Below are positions 23,881-31,677 of a stretch of 34,133 nt of DNA, piece after piece. Below the pieces are notes generated by a model. The model saw only the letters and a program-made list of their open reading frames with translations, searched no databases and was not told the origin of the DNA. Origin of the DNA: Flavicella sp042091695 (lineage in GTDB: Bacteria > Bacteroidota > Bacteroidia > Flavobacteriales > Flavobacteriaceae); the NCBI GenBank assembly GCA_042091695.1, contig JBELHA010000035.1, positions 1 to 34,133 on the forward strand, written 5' to 3'. The stretch's first letter is position 1; every line of letters starts with the position of its first letter. Made by a program: the position numbers and the translations under genes.

Positions 23881-25773
23881 ATGCATCAGAAATTCAACGT
23901 TTTATGTTTTTTACTACTTTTTGCAAGTACAATACTTGCTCAAGAAAAAGGAGATAAAGTCCTTTTTAAATTAGATGGAAAACCTGTTTATAAGTCTGAG
24001 TTTAAAAGGCTTTTTGGAAAAAATGCCAATGTAAAAGTAGCAGACCAAACCCCTTCAATCGAAGAGGATATTCGCTTGTTTGTCGATTATAAATTAAAGT
24101 TAGAAGAAGCAAAAAGTTTGCAATTAGATACAGTGCCTTCATACCTAAAAGAAGTATCAAAATATAGAGATCAATTGGTCTTACCGTATTTAAATGACGA
24201 TAGTTTGATAGACAGCTTGGTAGCAGAAGCTTACCAGCGTAGTTTGAAAGAGGTGAAAGCGAGTCATATACTGGTAAAAGTTCCTCAAGGGAGTATGGAT
24301 ACTGTAAAAGCTTATACAAAAATAGACAGTTTAAGAAATCAAATTGTCAATGGTGCAGATTTTTCAGAACTAGCTAAAAAGTACTCTGAAGACCCAAGTG
24401 CCAAAACAAACAGTGGCGATTTAGGATATTTCTCGGCATTCAGAATGGTGTATTCTTTCGAGAACGCTGCTTTTACAACTCCTAAAGGTGCTGTCTCAAA
24501 AATATTTAGATCTCGTTTTGGATATCACATACTTAAGGTTGATGATATTAGAGATTCCATGGGAGAGATTGAGGTAGCACATATCATGATTCGTGATACT
24601 ACTGCTAGCGGTAAAAATACAATTGATAAAGTCTATTCCGAAATTATCAATGGAGGGGTTTTTGGAGAACTTTCAAAAAAATATTCAGACGATAGAAGAA
24701 CGGCTTCCAATGGAGGTAAGTTGTCAAAATTTACGATGGGGGCTTTGCCACCACCTTTTGGTGAGATCAGTTTTTCTCTATCAAAAGAAAATGAGTATTC
24801 TAAACCTTTTCGTACTCCTTATGGATGGCATGTTGTTCGTTTTATAAAGCATTATCCTGTAGCCTCTTTTGAAGATTCAAAAAAGAGTTTATTGTCGAAA
24901 ACTAAAAAAGATAGTAGGTCTAAAACTTTGACCAACCCAGTCGTAGCAAAACTAAAAAAAGAGTATACTATTACTACAAATGGAGCAGCTAAAGAAAAAT
25001 TAAAAGACTACAAAAAAGGCGCGTCTTTGGATTCCATAAATAATTGGTTATTGGTTATAGAAAAAGATACTTTGACCCAAAGCGATTTCCGCAATTTTGT
25101 AAGTAATAAAAGAACTAAAAAAACAACTTCTTTGTTTGGTGATTTTGTAGATAGCTCTATTTTAGACTATTACAAAGAAAACTTGGAGGAAAGTAATTCA
25201 GAATTTAAAAACTTATTTGAAGAGTATAGAAACGGATTGTTACTCTTTGATTTAATGCAATTAAAAATATGGGATGCTGCACAAAATGATTCTATTGGAC
25301 TACAGAATTTCTATCTAAAAAATACTTCTAAATATATCAAACCAGCCACCTATAATTCTATAATTGTTAGTACAAAGGACAATGATATTGCGGATTCAAT
25401 TTTCAACATAATTAAAGAGTCTGAGTCTTTTGAGGAAATTCAAAAGGTACTAGACACGAAGGAATCTGTTTTGTATAAAATTGGAGATTTTGAAAAAGAA
25501 GCAACAGCATATCCTGCAGGAGTGGAGCTTATAGAGAATACAACCAAGATGTACAATGACAATGGTTACCACGTAATCGTGAAAATAGCTACTTCGACTC
25601 CAAAAAAATCTCAAGAGTTTGATGCGGTAAAAGGAAAGGTTGTAAGTGATTATCAGAATTTTATTCAAGACAATTGGATGGATTCCTTGAGGTCAAAACA
25701 CAAGGTTAAAGTATACAAGCGTACGGTGAGAAAATTGAAATCTGAAATGAAATTGTACAGTGAAAAGAGTTAA
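23881..25773 (+). CDS. Periplasmic peptidylprolyl isomerase with two parvulin domains
   Basis: The 630-residue product has a signal peptide (LCFLLLFASTILAQ, cleavage near 20), an N-terminal SurA-like helical region, and two tandem PpiC parvulin domains at about 124-222 (VKASHILVKV, GDLGYF, FGYHILKV) and 229-323 (VAHIMIRDT, GGKLSKF, YGWHVVRF). About 300 further residues resemble no domain I know. It should assist folding of outer-membrane and secreted proteins in the periplasm. The longer frame begins with TTG; the ATG at 23881 gives a normal signal peptide. The next gene overlaps its end by 14 nt, so translation is probably coupled. Confidence 0.92.
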   Translation: MHQKFNVLCFLLLFASTILAQEKGDKVLFKLDGKPVYKSEFKRLFGKNANVKVADQTPSIEEDIRLFVDYKLKLEEAKSLQLDTVPSYLKEVSKYRDQLVLPYLNDDSLIDSLVAEAYQRSLKEVKASHILVKVPQGSMDTVKAYTKIDSLRNQIVNGADFSELAKKYSEDPSAKTNSGDLGYFSAFRMVYSFENAAFTTPKGAVSKIFRSRFGYHILKVDDIRDSMGEIEVAHIMIRDTTASGKNTIDKVYSEIINGGVFGELSKKYSDDRRTASNGGKLSKFTMGALPPPFGEISFSLSKENEYSKPFRTPYGWHVVRFIKHYPVASFEDSKKSLLSKTKKDSRSKTLTNPVVAKLKKEYTITTNGAAKEKLKDYKKGASLDSINNWLLVIEKDTLTQSDFRNFVSNKRTKKTTSLFGDFVDSSILDYYKENLEESNSEFKNLFEEYRNGLLLFDLMQLKIWDAAQNDSIGLQNFYLKNTSKYIKPATYNSIIVSTKDNDIADSIFNIIKESESFEEIQKVLDTKESVLYKIGDFEKEATAYPAGVELIENTTKMYNDNGYHVIVKIATSTPKKSQEFDAVKGKVVSDYQNFIQDNWMDSLRSKHKVKVYKRTVRKLKSEMKLYSEKS

Positions 25774-26608
25774 TTTATTTATTGTAATAGTACTTTTATT
25801 TGTTTCCTGTGATTTCTTCGATACTACAAAGAATTCTGGATCTAAAGAAGTTGCACGCGTCTATGACGAAGTATTGTATCAATCTGATTTAGAGAGGATG
25901 TATTCCAAGAATACTGAAGCAAAAGACAGTGTGCTTACAGTTCGAGAATTGATTAATTCTTGGGCAAAGCAAAAGTTACTTTTGTACAAATCAGAGTTAA
26001 ATCTTCCCGAAGAGAATAATGATTTAGAATTACTCGTCAAAAAATATAGAGAAGACTTGTTTATCAACTCTTTTAAAGACGCCTTGATAGCACAACGTTT
26101 GGATACTGTTGTTGCTCCAAAAGAGCTATTGTTGTTTTACGAAGCTAATAAAGAGAGTTTCAAACTCAGAGAAATGTTACTTCAAGTAAAATTTATGGAA
26201 ATAGATAGGAAGTCCAAAAATACTTCTCTACTAAAACGTTTGTTTCTGTCAAACAAAGAAGAAGATAGCGATGCATTGACCCAACATGAAGACTTAAAAG
26301 CAATAAACCTCAATGATTCAGTTTGGATACCCTATAAAAAAGTTTTGCATAATGTTTCTTTTTTACAGGAGTCACTTCAAGGAAAAACACCTTATAGTAA
26401 TTATTTAACAACACATTCAACATCCAATTCTATTTCATATTTTTATGTGAAAAAGGTAAAAAAACCAAATGAAATAGCTCCTTTTGACTATATTGCACCT
26501 TCGCTCAAGCAAATGGTTTTGCACAAGCGAAAATTGAAATTGATAAAAAAAGTGGAAGAAGTTTTAGTTGACGATGCCATAAAAAACAAACAATTTGAAA
26601 TATATTAA
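25760..26608 (+). CDS. Lipoprotein, SurA-like chaperone without recognisable parvulin domain
   Basis: A 282-residue protein with a lipoprotein signal peptide: hydrophobic core NLFIVIVLLFVSC with the lipid-bearing Cys at residue 17. It starts with GTG inside the end of the upstream PPIase gene (14-nt overlap); there is no ATG that would keep the signal peptide, so GTG is well supported. Residues 25-120 (VARVYDEVLYQSDLERM, ELINSWAKQKLLLYKSEL) resemble the N-terminal helical chaperone domain of SurA/PpiC proteins. The part where a parvulin domain would be expected lacks the GDLG/GYH motifs. It probably sits in the periplasm, membrane-anchored, and works with its neighbours in outer-membrane protein folding; this is inference from context. 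Confidence 0.85.
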   Translation: MKRVNLFIVIVLLFVSCDFFDTTKNSGSKEVARVYDEVLYQSDLERMYSKNTEAKDSVLTVRELINSWAKQKLLLYKSELNLPEENNDLELLVKKYREDLFINSFKDALIAQRLDTVVAPKELLLFYEANKESFKLREMLLQVKFMEIDRKSKNTSLLKRLFLSNKEEDSDALTQHEDLKAINLNDSVWIPYKKVLHNVSFLQESLQGKTPYSNYLTTHSTSNSISYFYVKKVKKPNEIAPFDYIAPSLKQMVLHKRKLKLIKKVEEVLVDDAIKNKQFEIY

Positions 26609-26612
26609 TACA

Positions 26613-27959
26613 ATGAAATACGCAGTAATATTCTCTATATTTTTATCAAGTTACACATTTCTTAGTGCACAAGAAAAGCAAAAAGTAGATGGTGTTGCAG
26701 TTGTAGTTGGAGAAAACATCGTGTTAGACTCTGATGTAGAGAAGTTTAAAAAAGAAGTTTTTGCAAGTAGTGATGGAAAAGTAACTTTATCCAATTGTGA
26801 AATGTTAGAACAAATAATGCTTCAAAAATTACTCTCTCATCATGCAGTGATTGATAGTGTTGTTGTATCTGATGTGGAGATAGTAGGTGGTGTTGAGCGA
26901 AATATTGCTTATCTAACACAACAATTAGGATCTATTGAAAAGGTCTACGAGATGTATGGTTTTAATGACGAAAATGACCTGAGAAGTGAATTGATGAAGA
27001 TAGAAAGGGAAAACATGTTGATCCGTAATGAAAAACAAAGTATCGTATCAAAAGTTACTGTTACCCCTGAAGAAGTTCGTTTGTATTTTAAAAGTCTAAA
27101 AGATTCAGGAAATCTTCCTGAATTTGGAACAGAAGTTGAATTGTCTCAACTGGTAATGAATGTTGAACCCTCTAAGGAAGAAGTTGAAAAGGTCATAGAG
27201 AAACTTTCCGAAATTCGTAAGGATGTAATAAATGGTTCTAGCATGCGAATGAAAGCCGTACTCTATTCTGAAGATCCAGGTGTGACTCAAAATGGAGGGC
27301 AATATACATTGACTAGAGAATCGCAGTTTGTAAAGGAGTTTAAAGAAGTTGCTTTTAGTTTGGACGAAGGAGAGGTGTCTGAACCTTTTAAATCCAACTT
27401 TGGATATCATATCATTTTATTAGAAAAAATTAAAGGCCAAGAAATAGATGTTAGACACGTACTGATGCAACCTCAAGTCTCTGATGAGAAGTTAAAAGCT
27501 GCAGAAGTCAAGGTTGCTAAAATTCGTGATAGTATCCTTTCTGGTGAGTTAGATTTTGATACAGCAGTATTGAAGTACTCAGATGATAAGGATACGCGTC
27601 AAAATAAAGGGATACTCTTAAATCCTCAAACCAACGATAGTCGTTTCGAATTGACAAGGATGGACCCCGTTTTGTATGGTCGCGTAAGTTCTCTTGACAA
27701 AGATGCAATCTCTGAACCATTTTTTGATGAAACACGTGAAGGTGTAAAAATGTATAAGTTTATCAAAGTGTCCGATAAAGAGACCGCTCACAAAGCAGAC
27801 TTTTCCAAAGACTATGTAAAGATCCAACAACTGACGCTTCAAAAAAAGCAAGAAGACGCAATAGATATTTGGAACAAAGAACATGTATCTGAAACTTTTG
27901 TTAAGATTAACGACTCCAAAAACACTTGTGAATTCAAGTACAATTGGTCTAAAAATTAA
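26613..27959 (+). CDS. surA: SurA-type periplasmic chaperone/peptidylprolyl isomerase
   Basis: A 448-residue periplasmic protein with a signal peptide (YAVIFSIFLSSYTFLSAQ, cleavage near 20). The SurA N-terminal domain (24-150) starts KVDGVAVVVGENIVLDSDV, the canonical SurA opening. Two parvulin domains follow: 175-272 (ELSQLVMNV, GGQYTL, FGYHIILLE) and about 279-385 (VRHVLMQPQ), the second with fewer conserved residues. It should escort unfolded beta-barrel proteins across the periplasm. The ATG at 26613 is 4 nt after the stop of the lipoprotein gene; the longer frame starts with TTG overlapping that gene. The operon ends with the 40-bp palindrome. Confidence 0.93.
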   Translation: MKYAVIFSIFLSSYTFLSAQEKQKVDGVAVVVGENIVLDSDVEKFKKEVFASSDGKVTLSNCEMLEQIMLQKLLSHHAVIDSVVVSDVEIVGGVERNIAYLTQQLGSIEKVYEMYGFNDENDLRSELMKIERENMLIRNEKQSIVSKVTVTPEEVRLYFKSLKDSGNLPEFGTEVELSQLVMNVEPSKEEVEKVIEKLSEIRKDVINGSSMRMKAVLYSEDPGVTQNGGQYTLTRESQFVKEFKEVAFSLDEGEVSEPFKSNFGYHIILLEKIKGQEIDVRHVLMQPQVSDEKLKAAEVKVAKIRDSILSGELDFDTAVLKYSDDKDTRQNKGILLNPQTNDSRFELTRMDPVLYGRVSSLDKDAISEPFFDETREGVKMYKFIKVSDKETAHKADFSKDYVKIQQLTLQKKQEDAIDIWNKEHVSETFVKINDSKNTCEFKYNWSKN

Positions 27960-27974
27960 CGAACAATACTCCAC

Positions 27975-28014
27975 AAAAAAAGAGGTTTTTTACATGTAAA
28001 AAACCTCTTTTTTT
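27975..28014. terminator. Perfect 40-bp palindrome, bidirectional terminator
   Basis: A7-GAGG-T6-ACA is followed directly by its exact reverse complement: 20 paired positions with no spacer. It closes the PPIase/surA operon (15 nt after its stop) and rsmD from the other side, overlapping the first two bases of the rsmD stop codon position. Confidence 0.93.
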
Positions 28015-28549
28015 ATTTTTCAAAAAAACTAAAAACATTTCCGCCATACCTCTTCTCATAACTAAAATGAGGATGATCATTCAATTTTGTTTGTTTGGAG
28101 TGCTCTACGATCAACATTCCGTTTTCATTGAGTAGGTTTTTATCAAAAATTAACGTTGCAATACGAGCAAATTCTTCATCCGAAAAATCATAAGGAGGAT
28201 CTGCAAATACAATGTCATTTTGAACTTTTGTTTTGTCTAGAAATTTGTAAACATCACTTTTTATACAGTCTATCTCAAAATCAAATTCCTTACATGTTTT
28301 TTGTATAAAACGTATGCAATTGAAATTTTGATCTACTGCTATAATATGTTCACAGCCTCTAGAAGCAAATTCATAACTTATATTTCCTGTCCCAGAAAAT
28401 AAGTCTAGAACACGTAAGTCTTCTATGTAATAATTATTGTTTAGGATATTGAATAAGGACTCTTTTGCCATGTCTGTTGTTGGACGAACCGGGAGGTTTT
28501 TTGGAGCACTTAGACGTCTTCCTTTGTGTTTTCCAGATATAATTCTCAT
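28013..28549 (-). CDS. rsmD: 16S rRNA (guanine(966)-N(2))-methyltransferase
   Basis: A Rossmann-fold SAM methyltransferase of 178 residues. MRIISGKHKGRRLSAPKNLPVRPTTD is the RsmD start; LDLFSGTG (48-55) binds SAM and DPPY (117-120) is the catalytic motif for N-methylation of guanine. It modifies the small ribosomal subunit in the cytoplasm. It is 18 nt downstream of the DUF3822 gene on the same strand, so it is the last gene of a three-gene operon. Confidence 0.95.
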   Translation of the reverse strand: MRIISGKHKGRRLSAPKNLPVRPTTDMAKESLFNILNNNYYIEDLRVLDLFSGTGNISYEFASRGCEHIIAVDQNFNCIRFIQKTCKEFDFEIDCIKSDVYKFLDKTKVQNDIVFADPPYDFSDEEFARIATLIFDKNLLNENGMLIVEHSKQTKLNDHPHFSYEKRYGGNVFSFFEK

Positions 28550-28567
28550 GCTTGAATGTCTTAGAGT

Positions 28568-29434
28568 TTAATTGCTGATATTCGACTCGTATTGATGGAG
28601 TGCAGTATAATTTTCATGCTTGGGAAATTCGCTAAAGTCTTCAGAAAGGTTTGTGTTTGTTTCGTTGTAAAAGCTCAAATTCCGAATGTAATTATAGGCC
28701 ATTTTGTAGACATCACTGTCTTTTTTTATAGCTCCCGTAAGTTCTACGACAATCTCATTTGGGTCTAGGTCATTTTGCTCCAATGCAAACAATATATAAT
28801 AGATGAAATCTGTAGCCGTACGATATTCATATCGGTTGTAAAAGTTCAGCTTTCCCTCCGAGTATAGCAACATATCAAAGGATGTATCGTAACAATTGAT
28901 AAAACATTTATTTGAGCTACTCTTGGCTATATCTTTGTTTTTTAAATCCAAAAATAAGGTTGAAATATGGTAATATTCAAAAGAACCAAAACTAGAAAAA
29001 AGGAGGTTGTTGATATTTACGTATGGAACATACACGATATAAATCCCCTCGTTTTCAAGCATGTCAAACGCTATATGATCATCTTCTAGTAATTTTATGT
29101 TATTTTCTAAATACGCACTCAAATGTGCTTCCTCAAAGTATTCAGAGGGCACCAATGTAACCAAGCTATTGTCGTGAAATACCGTTACTTTTTTGTACGT
29201 TTCTTGTAGCAGACGATTTTCCTTAAATATAGTTTCAACTCTTTCAAGCAAAGCCTCTGGACTGCGGTTTTCATGCTCAAAACGATAATTGTGTTGGGCT
29301 ATGAATACAGCTGTAACTGGTTCGTATATAAAAAAAGAAAATCCATCCAAACTAATTTGGATGGATAGATATGTTTCTTTTAAATCGATAGATGTTATCG
29401 ATTTGTGTTCTGTTTTATTGTACCTTTTTGTCAT
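28568..29434 (-). CDS. DUF3822 family protein
   Basis: A 288-residue protein recognised as the DUF3822 family that precedes rsmD in many Bacteroidota. The pattern DLKETYLSIQISLDGFSFFIY, then FKENRLLQETYKKVTVFHDNSLVTLVPSEYF and the late YNRYEYRTATDFIYYILFALEQ repeats the strand-helix order of actin-like ATPases (PilM-like), though no nucleotide-binding signature is obvious. No signal peptide or membrane segment. Its start overlaps the end of the upstream membrane-protein gene by 20 nt. Function unknown; the stable link with rsmD suggests, without proof, a role tied to ribosome or envelope biogenesis. Confidence 0.85.
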   Translation of the reverse strand: MTKRYNKTEHKSITSIDLKETYLSIQISLDGFSFFIYEPVTAVFIAQHNYRFEHENRSPEALLERVETIFKENRLLQETYKKVTVFHDNSLVTLVPSEYFEEAHLSAYLENNIKLLEDDHIAFDMLENEGIYIVYVPYVNINNLLFSSFGSFEYYHISTLFLDLKNKDIAKSSSNKCFINCYDTSFDMLLYSEGKLNFYNRYEYRTATDFIYYILFALEQNDLDPNEIVVELTGAIKKDSDVYKMAYNYIRNLSFYNETNTNLSEDFSEFPKHENYTALHQYESNISN

Positions 29435-30140
29435 AAAAAGGAGGCCAATTTCCGTTTGAATTTACTTCTTCTAGAGATCCAACTGACAATAAAGGTCCTT
29501 TTACCTCGTCTCCTCCAATTGCTTCTTTCTCTTGGTTGATCAATGACTTACTCATTCCTTTCAAAATGATAGCCTTATCAACACTAGCTTGAAAAACAGG
29601 AAGTTCCAATCCAGCTACTTTTCTAATAAAGCCAACACTCAATTTAAAAGAGGCATCTGTGTCTGGTACTTGCATCATTTTAGTGTAGTCTCTTTTATTG
29701 AACAAGGTGTTTTTTACAGATTCATATCCAGTAGTATCCGTAACCTTTTGTTCGATTTCCACCATGATTGGTTGGTACTTTGTTCCTTTGTTTACTTCTA
29801 CAATTTCATTGTGTGTATTTGTAATTGCAAATTGTGCAGTGTCGATAAATTTGATCAACTTTTCACCATTTCTTTCATACGTACCTGTAATTGTTTTGTG
29901 AGCTTCTTCTGCATCACGGATCATTCTTAAATGATTGATAACTTTCGCATACCTAACTTTCTTTTCAGTATTAAAACGAATAGGTCCCATGATACTGTCG
30001 TAGATGGAATATCCTAGAAATACAGCTAAAGAGAGTAAAACTAAAGAAACGAGCCATTGAAGTTTGATAGGGATGTACTTAATTATTAAGAAAGCAGCAA
30101 GAACGGTAAAGATAATACCTGCAATTATTGTTAAGATCAT
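29415..30140 (-). CDS. Conserved hypothetical protein with two N-terminal membrane segments
   Basis: A 241-residue protein. Two closely spaced hydrophobic segments lie at the start (about 2-20 ILTIIAGIIFTVLAAFLII and 27-47 LQWLVSLVLLSLAVFLGY), so both ends of the hairpin are on one side and the rest is a soluble domain of about 190 residues with no motif I recognise (it includes KVRYAKVINHLRMIRDAEEAHKT). That helix resembles the start of pilin-like or periplasmic adaptor proteins only loosely. It is the first gene of the operon with DUF3822 and rsmD and overlaps DUF3822 by 20 nt. Function unknown. Confidence 0.75.
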   Translation of the reverse strand: MILTIIAGIIFTVLAAFLIIKYIPIKLQWLVSLVLLSLAVFLGYSIYDSIMGPIRFNTEKKVRYAKVINHLRMIRDAEEAHKTITGTYERNGEKLIKFIDTAQFAITNTHNEIVEVNKGTKYQPIMVEIEQKVTDTTGYESVKNTLFNKRDYTKMMQVPDTDASFKLSVGFIRKVAGLELPVFQASVDKAIILKGMSKSLINQEKEAIGGDEVKGPLLSVGSLEEVNSNGNWPPFYDKKVQ

Positions 30141-30169
30141 TTTTAATTTGAATTTAAATTTGAATTAGA

Positions 30170-30200
30170 CAAATCTACAATTTTTTTTCTACCTTAAAAA
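30170..30200 (-). promoter_or_regulatory. Promoter of the membrane protein/DUF3822/rsmD operon
   Basis: On the minus strand: TTTTT (30196-30200) as the -33, 18-bp spacer, TAGATTTG (30170-30177) as a perfect -7. Its -33 abuts that of the divergent helicase promoter. Confidence 0.6.
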
Positions 30201-30230
30201 TTTTTAGGGAGAAATCAATCCCTATATTTG
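30201..30230 (+). promoter_or_regulatory. Promoter of the RecD-like helicase gene
   Basis: TTTTT (30201-30205) as the -33 and TATATTTG (30223-30230) as a perfect -7, with a 17-18 bp spacer. The leader before the ATG at 30247 is about 10 nt. It mirrors the divergent operon promoter around the AAAAATTTTT centre. Confidence 0.6.
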
Positions 30231-30246
30231 TTGTTTATTTTCTTCT

Positions 30247-31677
30247 ATGCTAAAATCACCTTCACAATTTTACAATGACTTGTTAAAGTCTTTTCCTTTT
30301 ACTCCAACTGATACTCAAAATGAATTGCTTTTGCAATTGTCTGAATTTGTATTTAACAAAGATAAAAATGGTGTTTTCATGTTAAAAGGATATGCTGGAA
30401 CAGGAAAAACAACAACGATAAGTAGTGTTGTGAATAATCTTTGGAAAATAGGAAAAAAACCAATTTTGTTGGCTCCGACAGGTCGTGCTGCAAAAGTGAT
30501 TTCTCTGTATGCCAAACAGAAAGCGTTTACCATTCACAAAAAAATATACCATCCTAAAAAAACAAGCAATGGAGGTGTTGAATTTGTACGCCAAACCAAC
30601 AAACACATAAATACCATTTTTTTTGTAGATGAAGCTTCTATGGTTCCTGATGCTCCAAGTAATTCAAAATTATTTGATAACGGGTCTCTATTAGATGATT
30701 TGATGGAATATGTGTATGCAGGTGTCAATTGTAAATTGATTCTGATTGGAGATACAGCACAACTTCCTCCTGTAAAGCTAACGTTAAGTCCTGCGCTTGA
30801 TGAAGATAAACTCAATTATGATTACAATAAAAATGTGACTTTGATAGAATTGGATGAAGTGATGCGTCAACATCAAAATTCGGGTATTTTATCTAACGCA
30901 ACTGCTTTACGTTTGATGATTGCCAACTCTTCTGAAACAGATTTTCAGTTTGATTTAAACTTTCCTGATATTGTTCGTCTTGTAGATGGCTATGATATAC
31001 AAGATGCAATTACCACTTCCTATCAAAATAATGGAGTAGAGGAGACTGCTATAGTGGTGCGTTCCAACAAAAGAGCCAATCAATACAACCAACAAATACG
31101 AACTCAAATTCGAGGTCAAGAAAACGATTTGTCTGTTGGCGATCATATCATGGCTGTAAAAAACAATTATTTTTGGTTAAAGGACAGTAGTGAAATTAGT
31201 TTTATTGCAAATGGAGATACTTTTGAAGTTCAGGAAATTTTCGCACTCACAGAACTTTACGGATTTCGATTTGCTGAAGTCAAGATAAGAATGATTGACT
31301 ACCCTTCACACCCTCCTATTGAAACGGTATTGCTTTTAGATACCTTACTTTCTGAAAGTCCTTCCTTACCCTACGAAGACTCCAACAGATTGTATCAGGA
31401 AGTACTTAAAGATTTTAGTCATATTTCTTCTAAGTATAAAAAGTTGTTGGAAGTAAAAAACAATAAATATTTCAATGCATTGCAGATTAAATATTCCTAT
31501 GCTATGACCTGTCATAAATCACAAGGAGGGCAGTGGGATACTGTTTTTATCGAGCAACCTTATTTGCCAGACGGACAAAGTGTGAGTTATTTTAGATGGT
31601 TGTATACAGCGATTACAAGAGCAAAAAATAAATTGTACTTGATAGGTTTTAAAAATGAGTCTTTTTTAGAGGACTAA
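30247..31677 (+). CDS. RecD-like superfamily 1 DNA helicase / AAA ATPase
   Basis: A 476-residue SF1 helicase. Walker A is GYAGTGKTT (48-56), motif II VDEASM near 128, motif III GDTAQLPPV near 168, then the C-terminal UvrD_C_2 motif YAMTCHKSQGGQWDTVFIE near 420 and YTAITRAKNKLYLIG near 453. This set matches the stand-alone RecD/Pif1-like ATP-dependent helicases common in Bacteroidota; the RecBC partners are not nearby. It is expected to unwind DNA 5' to 3' in repair or recombination. The stop codon overlaps that of the convergent lipid A deacylase-like gene by 4 bp. Confidence 0.92.
   Translation: MLKSPSQFYNDLLKSFPFTPTDTQNELLLQLSEFVFNKDKNGVFMLKGYAGTGKTTTISSVVNNLWKIGKKPILLAPTGRAAKVISLYAKQKAFTIHKKIYHPKKTSNGGVEFVRQTNKHINTIFFVDEASMVPDAPSNSKLFDNGSLLDDLMEYVYAGVNCKLILIGDTAQLPPVKLTLSPALDEDKLNYDYNKNVTLIELDEVMRQHQNSGILSNATALRLMIANSSETDFQFDLNFPDIVRLVDGYDIQDAITTSYQNNGVEETAIVVRSNKRANQYNQQIRTQIRGQENDLSVGDHIMAVKNNYFWLKDSSEISFIANGDTFEVQEIFALTELYGFRFAEVKIRMIDYPSHPPIETVLLLDTLLSESPSLPYEDSNRLYQEVLKDFSHISSKYKKLLEVKNNKYFNALQIKYSYAMTCHKSQGGQWDTVFIEQPYLPDGQSVSYFRWLYTAITRAKNKLYLIGFKNESFLED

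Noticed and set aside
30145..30166. Short tandem repeat AATTTGAATTT/AAATTTGAATT before the two-TM protein gene
   Set aside because: Two imperfect copies of an AT-rich word in a leader region; no sign of a longer array or function.
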